Below are positions 25,201 to 34,900 of a stretch of DNA of 64,000 bases, piece after piece. Position 1 is the stretch's first letter, and the number at the start of each line of letters is the position of its first letter. The notes beneath the pieces are model-generated. The model was not told the DNA's origin and searched no databases. It saw only the letters and a program-made list of their open reading frames with translations. The DNA comes from Branchiostoma lanceolatum (taxonomy: Eukaryota; Chordata; Leptocardii; Amphioxiformes; Branchiostomatidae). The stretch covers positions 29,472,642-29,536,641 of the forward strand of contig NC_089722.1 of assembly GCF_035083965.1 (NCBI RefSeq), read 5' to 3'. Position numbers and translations under genes: made by a program.

Positions 25201-28200
25201 ATTGTACCGGGTTTGTGCAGCAGAGCCATCAACACTGCCAGCTGCCTGTCAGCCTCTGAGCACGACTTAACAAACCTTGCCAGGTACTGACAAAGCTGTT
25301 TAGCCGCCGCGGAGTGAAAACTGTCCGAATACACCAGGTTGTTTATGAGCATCTTCAACAGACTCGGAGATATGGTGCGAGAAATCTGCTCGGCGTCAAG
25401 CAGGGGAAGGGCGTGTTCTAAGAACTTGAAGGCGAGCAGCTTTCGCTCGTGGGTGGCCGAGCAGAGGATCTTGTCTACGATCTTGTCCCAGAAGACGGGA
25501 AAATAAACCTTGTCTTTACACACACTTGTCAGGATCAGGACACAGACAGCGTGGGTGTTGGGATGTGCTGTTGCAGAGGCCATTATGACCTGAAAGGAAA
25601 CAAGTTTAATCGTTAAACTTTCAAAAACTAAAACTTTGAATGCTTCTTTTTGTAAAATCTAAACTTGAAATTCATCACAGCAGGCCAGCAAACTTGCTTG
25701 TACCTTTGGATGTTTTCATTTCTAATATGTCAAAGTACCAAACTCCAAAAGACTGAAATTTCCTTTAACCTTTAGCACATTAACCTATTAGTTAGGCAGC
25801 AGGGAGACGGTTAAATGCTTGATGTACAACTACAAGACCTCTCACTGCATTTAAGCACATCTTCCTTACCTGTCCCAAAGCCTCAAGATTTTCCTTGCGG
25901 AAGATGTCCTTGTGTCCCCAGTGTTTCTTCAAGAAAGTCTTGTCCAAGACCCCAGGGAAGTTCTGCTGTACTTTCAGCAGAAGAAACAGTGTTTCAGGTG
26001 TACAGGTGTTCCATCCCTTCTGCAGCTCATCCCTGATGAGGGGGTACAGGTGCTGCCTGAAGGTCTCTTCTGACACCTGCTCGAACATCTGTGCTATGGC
26101 CTGTTGGAAAATTCACATCAGAGAAAATCTAAATACAGTAGAACAAAAGGCAAAATCTAAATCTTTAAATGGGAATTTTTTAATTACTCTTAATCAGTAT
26201 CCTAGAAAGTCAAGGACAACTTTGCATTTTTAATTCTACTGTAGTATTATGAAGCCTTTGTAGAGTCAGGAACATACCAGTAAAGCTATAAGTTCTCTAC
26301 ATTTATGTTTGTTTTATTACAGTAAAGATGGCTATGTTGGTCCATAATTTATGTAATACAATTTTTGTTTCTTTTGCATACCCGGGAAACGGTGGGTTCT
26401 TAAACATGTTGGAGTTGTGGCTGTCCTCAAACACAGGACCAATGCTTTACTTCCCTTCAGAGTGGACGACTGGACGTCCCTGCCAGTAGCTAGATTACTC
26501 ATTTTTATCTGAGTTGAGTGAAGAAATACACCATGTAGGTGCAAACTGTAAAGTGGCTTTCCAAAGGGCACAACATTGAGGCCTGCTAGGAATTTGAACC
26601 AAGAACCTTTAGATTCTAAGTCAACAACCCTAACCACAAGACCATCTTGCCACCTTAGTTCAGTATCTATAGCTTCTTCTCCTTTTCATTCTGACGGACG
26701 ATCAGTTAACATCGATGGACTCGTCCGTGTGCGGCGAGTGCAGTTTTACTCTTGCAGTGTTTGCCACTACTAGCAGCGCAGGTGAAGGCTTTTGTTTAGA
26801 ATGTTGTGTCTCTTTTAGTATCTATAGCACATAGCTCATTACACAACATACCTGAACACCAATGTGTTGCAAATAAGGTTTGTGAGTCCTCAGACTGTGC
26901 AGTGATTTGAACACAGACACCACAGTCTCCGCTGGGCAGTCCGCCAGCCTTCCACTCTGCACCACGGCAAGGTAACCAAACAGCTGGGATGGAGGGGAAA
27001 ATGTAGGTAAGTCTGGATTTAGTCATAACTACCATGAGTTAGTGCTTAAATATGTGAACATATAGCTAAAAAGCTCTTCAATATTTCTCTTCTATACAAA
27101 TTTTATTTTGAACCTTTCAACAAATCTTGCACAATGTAAACGATTACCACAGTTGTGGCAATACTTTATCATGAATACTAGTAGACTAACATCCTTCTAA
27201 GTAAGTGTTGTATAGAATATGTATTGTTGTGTGTGGCGCATGATACTAGCAATCGCTGCCCAGTGCTCCTCACTGCTTTGTGTTGTTTCATTCAAAACAA
27301 ATTCCAAGTCAACTGAACTATCCGAACATCCAACATCTTTCTATAACCACTTCACTCTTGTGGACAAAAACCCTTAAAGGTATATAATGTACCTCTCCAA
27401 ACATAGCTCCTCTCTCCTCCCTGACGACCTGGAGGTCTTTCTTTATGAGCTGAAGTGCATCATCCACAGGGATGGCCGTCACTTCCCGTAACAGCTCACA
27501 CAAGGCTGTTGAGAAGCCCTGCCTGGCCGCCTTGCGACTGGAGGCGAGGCCGTGGACTAGGCGGGACAGAGCGTAGCCGACCTCTGGACTGTACGGTGGA
27601 ACACTCTGGAAGAGAAAAGATACAATATTTAAATATGACTCCTTTTTTTCTTCATAACTTAGCATGGATTTTTTGGGTGGCATACTTGAAGTTTTTGCAG
27701 CAGATTTCATGATCATCTGTACATGTATTTCATTTTGTGCTCTTCAGTCAGCGTAATCACCTTTGACGTACAAGTTTTGCCGGTAGCCTGTGTTACAACT
27801 TACAACATCTCTTGATGTCAGGGGCTGATTGGGTCAGGCCATTTTCCAGGCTAGGCTAGTGGTGGCAGCTGGTTATATCAAAGTACAATGTAAATGAATT
27901 GTCCAGTCATGTTTCTAGATATTATGATTGGCCAAAAACTGGACAACTGTTAGGTGTGACAGAAAAACTTTTCCTCATCAGATCGTTTTGTGCCACATGC
28001 CAGTTGCAACACGAAATCCTCAAGTGTTGGAGAAAGGGCATATATGTGAGAGCTACATTTAGCTATTTAGAATGCTTGGTCGACCTGATGGCAACCATAA
28101 ACTTTGCATCATCATTCTACCTTATTTCTAAGGCTTGATAACTGTCATCAGAACTATGAATTTTAGCTGTATGACAACTATAGTTCACTGTAGAGCAAGT

Positions 28201-28614
28201 AATATCTTTGAGATCTACGAGGATAAAATACCATGCCTGACTCGGGGTCTATTTTCGTGGCTTTTTGTAAGTACTACTCCTGATAACTACTATCTCTTTT
28301 CTATCTACCATCCTCAAAAGCATTTGTTAGCGTGTATCACCATATTTTGTAAAGGCGCGAAAGTAGCATGTACAAGTATGGACATCCCTGTACGCACCCC
28401 CACCGGTCACCCCATGACAACCACCCACCTTCCCACTAGCACTGTGCTCATCCTGAGTTTTCTTCAGTTCTCCGATTATCCCCTTCACTGCCTCCAACCT
28501 CCTCCTGTCCTGATGCTCTGCTATCTCCCAGAATAGATCTAAAATCTCCTTGCGAATCGGTCTGCGAAGTTCGGATCCCGAGGAATCAGCCATGTGCTCA
28601 TCCACGGAAGCCAT
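16242..28614 (-). CDS. MYBBP1A: MYB-binding protein 1A (Pol5 family)
   Basis: Thirteen exons in transcription order: 28614-28429, 27605-27393, 26983-26852, 26100-25870, 25589-24386, 22689-22493, 20739-20560, 20168-19685, 19314-19171, 18013-17838, 17288-17061, 16860-16745, 16617-16242. They total 3867 nt, or 1288 aa (human about 1330). Phases agree at every junction. Early blocks ILDLFWEIAEHQD...AVKGIIGEL and VGYALSRLVHGLASSRKAAR are typical of the Pol5/MYBBP1A HEAT-like repeats. Exon 7 is a long Glu/Asp tract, followed by LDESLSKIFRTHEK. The C-terminus is Lys-rich with nuclear/nucleolar signals (KKAKKRK, KPKKPKRK). The protein acts in the nucleolus in rRNA transcription and processing. It is head-to-head with EIF4H. 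Introns hold a Tigger-like element, other MITEs, a SINE and a partial exon copy. Confidence 0.94.
17963..18458 (-). repeat. Degenerate three-copy duplication including exon 10 start
   Basis: A segment spanning the 5' part of MYBBP1A exon 10 and its upstream intron (17963-18120) is repeated at 18121-18221 and, without the exon part, at 18341-18458. Shared motifs include the sequence read on the plus strand as GAAGAAGACC, GGAGGTTAC and CAAGTCAACCATACACACG. The middle copy keeps the acceptor and about 50 nt of exon (18123-18173) but no donor. Confidence 0.75.
18957..19139. mobile_element. Inverted-repeat MITE
   Basis: The left arm, AACTTTTGTGGTGATTTTAT, is mirrored by a right arm ending AAAACCACCGCAAAAGT. 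It lies in MYBBP1A intron 9. Related degraded copies appear near 33300-33430 and 35520-35610 in EIF4H introns. Confidence 0.55.
20267..20455. mobile_element. CTGTAAATGCA-ended MITE
   Basis: Starts CTGTAAATGCATTTAAG and ends TTTCTGCATTTACAG, its inverted counterpart. A clearer relative with TA duplications lies at 46429-46601, and a fragment starts near 59979. It lies in MYBBP1A intron 7. Confidence 0.6.
20809..22371. mobile_element. Tigger/pogo-like element, non-autonomous
   Basis: The left end CAGTAGAAGCCACTTAATTG is mirrored by a right end whose inverse reads CAGTAGACTCCGCTTAACTG, with TA on both sides (20807-20808, 22372-22373). The terminal regions contain several degenerate repeats of a GGATAATTGCACC-like unit. 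No transposase frame is seen across the 1.56-kb interior. The TA target and CAGTAGA ends match pogo/Tigger Tc1-mariner elements. It lies in MYBBP1A intron 6. Confidence 0.7.
22756..22950. mobile_element. TA-flanked MITE
   Basis: Starts CAGTCAAAACTACC and ends GGTTTGACTG, inverted, with TA on both sides. It is 195 bp without a reading frame, in MYBBP1A intron 5, and is Tc1-mariner-like from its ends. Confidence 0.65.
23100..24050. repeat. Three tandem copies of a ~310-bp unit
   Basis: Units start near 23131, 23437 and 23761. Each carries GGATGCTTAAA or GGACGCTTAAA, CATAACTG, ATTTGGTATGTGGGT, AAGGTCAAGGTCGATTTTGG and a GCAAATTATGCAAAT-like tail. Copies are diverged by point changes. They lie in MYBBP1A intron 5. 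Origin unknown; a dispersed tandem satellite or transposon body is possible. Confidence 0.75.
26381..26654 (-). mobile_element. tRNA-derived SINE
   Basis: On the minus strand a tRNA-like head carries an A box (TGGTCTTGTGGTTAGGG) and B box (TTGGTTCAAATTCC). The body, ending near the GGTGGGTTCTTAAACATGTT motif (plus strand), is shared with copies at 35885 and 61190. It lies in MYBBP1A intron 3. Confidence 0.7.
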
Positions 28615-28918
28615 GTTTTAATTTGGGGCCTCGTGGGATAAGGCAGTCTAAAGTATACAGTGCCTTTTTATATACAATTTAAATCTACATGTTGCTTTTA
28701 AAACATATAAAAGTAATAGAATTGAATGCTTTTTATTTTACCAATATTGTAAGATAAATATGTGTATTCAATTGGTATATTGGGGATTTCTATAGCATTT
28801 ATAAGTGTATATATTAAGGCAGTTTTTAGAGGACAGCTAATTTAAAAGGTTAAAGGTGAGGATCAGCTGGAGCCTCTGTTTGGTGTCTGCAGCTGCGCAC
28901 TGCCTCTTCCCCCCTATC
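28615..28918. promoter_or_regulatory. Divergent promoter region, MYBBP1A / EIF4H
   Basis: Only 304 bp separate the two opposed start codons, so both 5' UTRs and both promoters must fit here unless a first non-coding exon exists. There is no TATA box at an obvious position. The EIF4H start context (ATCATGGCGGAC) itself resembles a YY1 site. Co-regulation is an inference from spacing. Confidence 0.6.
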
Positions 28919-31900
28919 ATGGCGGACTACGACTTCGATAATTACGACGGCGGCAATTCTCGTGGAAGCTACGGCCGCCGTTCGGACAATAGAGGGTAGG
29001 TACCCCCAGATAACACAACTTTACAAACTTCTCTTTCTAGGGATGCTTTTGGTGACGTTATTTGAGGTAATCCGTGGCGAGAAATCGCCGGTAAAAAATG
29101 ACGGTGTCGCCGGGATTTGTCCAATCCCACGCGCACGTTGTTTGATGGGAGGGAGAGATTTTTGCGCTGTTTGTTCATCGTTTATAAATTTGGGCGTGTG
29201 TGAATCTTGGACAAGAAAACAAAATAACAGTAAAATAGAGCAGACACAAACCGATCTATAGCCCATCAAAAAATCCGTTTTCTGTACGGTGTGAAGACGG
29301 TTGTTGTCAGAAATTCTCAGAATCAAAGAACGCTTTTGAAACATAATTTTATTTTGCACAATTGTCTGTCGTTGTCTGTTGGATCGCATCGAACTTGCGG
29401 CTTTGATTCAGAACTGTCAAACAATGAAACTCTGCGGTCCGTTTACTATTGTTTCAGTCGTGAAACCAAGACACAGGCTATAAATTTTATTAAAAACATT
29501 TAATGGCTGCACATTATAAGTTAGATGTTTTGTTAAAGGCTTATCGCACTGTTTGGACCCATGAATATTAGGTCATAACTTGACGCCTTGTATAGTATAC
29601 TATTTCCCTTTGAATGAATAAGATGGAAGAGAGTTGATTAAACTATGCAAATCTGAAGCAGAAACACCTAGAGATTTTCCATAACGAATTGCCACTAAGG
29701 TCCAGTCAAGATGTCTATTTGAAAGATTTGGCATTCATTATTGTTTGAAAATTTGATAGCGCTGTTTCAGAAAAAGAATTAAAAAAACTTAAAAAGAGAC
29801 TGATCTGGAAATGCTTATGTTCATTTTTTTCGTTTACTATCGCAGTAGTATTCTCAACACACTTCGGCATTAGATATCCATTCTAATAATGATGATTTTT
29901 TTCCACACAATTTTACCCACTTCTGTATTTAATTTCAATGATCATGATTATGAAAGGTAGAAAATATATTGTAGAGTATATAATCGTCAAGCATATGGTG
30001 GGATGTAAAATCATTTTCAATCTGTCATATTTTTCTGTTTCTTTGGGGGGGGGGGGTACATGTTTGTTTGTTTGCCTGTTCTGCATAATCAGTGGCGCCT
30101 TTGCTTTAGGCATAACACACCAGTAAGTACAAGCTGCATAAGACCGGACTGTAACATTTAATCCACTCACTCTGGGCTGGATCCCTCCTCTTTTCGATAA
30201 GTGTGGTGGGTTCTTTAACATGCTGAAAGTCATGTCAGAACATGTTTTGTATAGGAAGTACAACCTGCATAAGACTGCACTGTAAGGTTTGATTCACACA
30301 CAGGGATGGACCCATACTCTTTCAGGGCTCGAAATTCATCTTTGGGAATAGGTGCACTGGTGCACCCAACTCAAAAAATTGGGTGCACAGAAAGAATTTT
30401 GGGTGCACCAGATAAAATAAAGTTGAATGTTCTTCAGAACATAATTACAAAGTCTAATGCTGCTGCCTTTCTTAAGAACTTCAATCTGTAATTCTATAGC
30501 TAACTTTAAAATTTCAAACAAATAATATATTAAATAAAGTACAGCAAAAAGTTATCATGTTGTTTTTTATACTTACATTTCAAGAATATTCTGTATACTT
30601 GTGTACAATAGTACCTTAACCCTATAGCCTACAAAAATATCTAGGTGCACCAGTGCACCCACAGTCAAAAATTAGGTGCACAGCTCCAATTTTGGGTGCA
30701 CTGGGTGCACATGCACCCACTATTTCGAGCCCTGTCTTTTCTATAAGTGTGGTGGGTTCTTTAGTTGAAGTTAGTTGAACATGCATGAGACATCAGTTGT
30801 GCCTTCTGCTTTGAGATAGATAAGTAGTGCAGACGTTTATGTGAGATGTACTTGTACTGCACTCTTTCAGAAGGGACATAAGATGGGGGTCCTATGTTTG
30901 CCCCCATCACGTTAAAGGACAAGGGTTCGCAACCCCTGCCTGTACAGACATACTCTGCAGTACTACTGAATTGGAAACAGCAAGGAAACTTGCTGACCTA
31001 CATTGCACTTGCCACTTGCCACTTTTATGTGGCTGATTCGTGTTTCCACATCAGGTACGGAGGAGGCAGAGGGGGAGGAGGAGGTTACAGACAAGGCGGC
31101 GGTGGGGGTTATGGCGGCGGAGGCGGTGGTTATGGTGGCGACCGCCGCGGAGGTGGTGGCGGCGGTCGCTCCGGCGGACCCAGGCCCATCCCCACAGAGG
31201 CACCGTACACGGCATTCGTTGGCAACCTCCCATTCGAAACGGTTCAAGGAGACCTGGATCAAATCTTCAAAGGTTTAAAAGTAAGTTGGAAAGATATCAC
31301 TCACTTTTATGTTGTCATGATGACGTCGTCTCCCTCTGTTAGTTAATTACACAGTCCTGCAGGGGTTTTTCTAGAAAAATTGAATAAGAGGGAGCACACA
31401 CAGGCAAGGGAGCGAATTCTACGTATTTTTGAAAGAATTGATTGCTGAGTGAAGGCTGTATGCTGGATATTAAGCTAAAATCTGAATTCGACAAGGGGGT
31501 GCTTGGCTGACACAAGAGGGCGCAGCGCCCCTTTTTCCTGATTTAGGTGAACCCCTGCAGTCCTGTCATCAGTTATATCAGCCTGACCGGCACCAAATAC
31601 AGTGTGATACATGGCAGGGGTTTTTCTAGAAAATAATGACAAGAGGGAGCACACTGTGTCGAGGGAGCGAAGCGACCGAGTGGGGGATGGTGTGGAAGGG
31701 GGGGGTGCCCCCCCTTCCACGGTGTGAAGCCTTTGAAAAATTGCAGCTTAAATGGGACATTCTGAGGCTATCTGAGAGAGAAATTTTAGCTCATGAAACT
31801 TCAGAAATCGTAGAGTTAGTTCAAGGTTAGTTGTTCAAAATAGAAGAAAAAATAATAATTCCAGATTAAAATTGTGAAAAAAAATTTTTCCACTGCAAAA

Positions 31901-34900
31901 TCAATTTTTTTGAAAGGAAACCAATAAATATAAAATTAGATTTTTGTTAAGTTTGAGTCCAACACAAATCACATTAAATTTTAGACCATGAAAAAAAAAT
32001 TAAAAAAAAGAAATACTTTAACTTCTCCCTGGTGGCCTTTTTTGCTCATACTGCTTTTCCATTGAAGTTTTGGCATTGTGGCAAGCATACTAGTATGTCT
32101 GTCCCTTCATGATCTGAACAAGCACCTGGCATGCCTGGTCTTCATTAGCGGCAGGTCCGCGACGCTGATATGTACAGCGGGGTCCTTTTCAGCTTTTGGG
32201 ACACCCGAATCCCTCAGCTGAAACATTAGAGTATTATATAAACATTGCCACGATCTAGCCATCTTTATCCAATTTGTGGCAGAAAAAAAGTCATCTCATT
32301 TCTGCAATGGATAGACTCCTTTGCCTTTTTCCGTTTTATGCTGTGGGATGATATCTTTAGATGCTCAAATGTCAACAAAAACAGCTCGTAATCTCTCTAA
32401 ACTGTCCGTGCAAGTTCCCGGCGGCTGTGAGTGAAAGGTCACGAAGTCTCGGGAAGTCTCACTATCTAGGTCAGCTGACCTTGCATGTAAGCCATATCAA
32501 GTCTCGCGAGAGTAGCTGACAGCAAAACAAGATGGCGCCTCGGTTGGAAAAATGTTATTTCGATCGTGTTTTGCACCGTCTAAACGGTGCATCTACCGCA
32601 ATAGGAATATTTTGGACTAATTATAACATGTTTTATGATCTGATACATTGTTTTGTGGTGGTGCTGGGATATTTTTAAGGAGGAAAGATCGTTTTCGGGA
32701 AAGATTGCATGTTGTACGGCAGCATGTTGTTGGAGAGAAAGAACATCGCCCAAGTGCGACCAGGGTTCAATCGGCATTTTGACAAGAGGGCGCAGGCCGG
32801 GAACAAGAGGGCGCGCCGCCCCTGTTTCCCGGTTTAGAAGAAACTCTGCATGGAATCTCTAGAACTTCTATTCTGTTTCTCTAGTATTCTGGAATGATTG
32901 CACAAAACTTGACAATTTATGGGAAAAATGTTTGCAATGTCGGTAATAAGGTTGTTAAAAGTGACCAGTGCTGACATAAAAGAGGGACAAGGGGATTTTA
33001 AAAAACATGTCCTCCCCTTTAAATTACAGTGGAAGATCCCCAAGTTCTAGGGACATGTTGGGAGAAAATACACTTTTTGATGTGTTTGGAAAGACACATA
33101 ATTTATTGTTTTTCTGCATCCATGACAATAAATGTGATTTATCTATTAACAGGTAAAAAGTGTCCGTTTAGTGCGGGACAGGGAAACGGACAAGTTCAAA
33201 GGTAAGATAGATAGTTTTTACAAGTTAGTTACAATGTAGAGACAGTCCTAAGTCACAGCTTATATGACATGTAATGCGGGTATACTATAAGGTAGATCTT
33301 GAAATGTTCATGGTGGTTTTAATTCCACAGTTTTCACAGTGGCCTCTCCAACGTGGAACCATGACGCAGTAAATTTGTGTTTCCATTGTTTTGATGGTGA
33401 AAACCCTTCCCTGCTAAATTAAGTTCCTGCTAAAATAGATATATATATACAGTAGACACAGTGGTTATGCAAATGCACAATAGGCAAAAAGTGTAATTAT
33501 GCTAATGCATAAGAGGCGTAAACAGTGAGTGAGCCAATAGAATATAGTCAAAATACATCAGACCAGTGTATGTCGCTCGTTCATCAGCTGTTTGACTTGT
33601 GGTGTGTTACGTGTGTACATAGAAGCCAGGAAATATGTCGGCATCCAAGGTTTCACAGACAGTGGGGCACAAATAGTTCTGGTATGTTAACTGTCTGTAT
33701 GTATAGATGGAGGGAACCATCTTTTGTTGCTAAGTGTCAGTTTTATGAGTAGGGCTCAAAATATAGTTTGGGGAATTGGTCCACTGAGGCACCTAACCTA
33801 AACATTGGACTGCACAGAAGAAATTAGGGCTTGGGGTATAATATAAGATAAAGTAGATTTTCAGCAAAACTTGCATTACAAGCGCTTGAATCTGATATTC
33901 TATCTCTAACTTCAAATTTTTCACCAAGTAATTCAACATAGGTTTGATTTTTTTTTTGACACTCAAACGTCAAGAATTTGCATAATAATGATACAACTAT
34001 GGTTAGCGTTACCAGTTGTATCTATTTCAGGGTGTTTAATGAAAGCCGTTCCTAACTACGGCTATCAATTATGAAGCTATGTCTGGCACCTCAAACATGT
34101 TCTCCTGCATTAACATCTTTATCTCCACCCTACAGGCTTCTGCTATGTGGAATTTGAAGATGTGGAGTCCTTAAAAGAGGCTCTGTCCTACGACGGAGCT
34201 GTAAGTATAGGAATGTTATGTTATTAAAGTTGTCCTTATATGATTTCAACTAGAAACTGAGATGATATACATGTATGTATTGTTATTTGATTTGGTTGAT
34301 ATCTTGAATCATCATAAACCACACAACTAGATCTATCATTTATTAAACTAGAAACTAATTAGATGAATTAACTCGGGTGTCACAAGATAATCATAGACAT
34401 ATCTGCATTATAGCTTAGACAAAACAAATTTCTGTTATCAAATCTTTTTGTCTACTTCATCTATTTATAGCTTCCCACCCAAAATATCCATTGACTAAAA
34501 GAAACAGAAATTTGAAAACCTTTTATTTTTCAAATTCTTTGATTTGCCTCATTATTTTACAATTATTGTTGTTGTAGGTGGGATAATTTGTATTTGACTC
34601 TTGACTTGTGTTTATTACTGTTCGCTGATAGAAATTATATATTTGAAGTTAACAACATTCTTTAACAATGTTGGCCTATTGATCCAGAAACTACTGTCTT
34701 CCTAACATATAACTCAGGGTGCGAAATACTTTTTTGAGCCAGGTTGCCCATGTTGCAACCAAGGGCAAATGCTAGGTTGCACATCCAAATTTCAGGTTGC
34801 TCCAGCAACATTCACCGATTTCTTCAAATCAAGCTCGTATGTAGCGTATAATACTACTAACATTTCAAAATATATATTAGATAGTATTGTGTTCCCATTG

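Noticed and set aside
30894-31055. Extending the EIF4H Gly-rich exon leftwards as an alternative start
   Set aside because: A clean acceptor at 31054 joins in phase with exon 1 at 28919, and the upstream frame looks like repeat-derived sequence.
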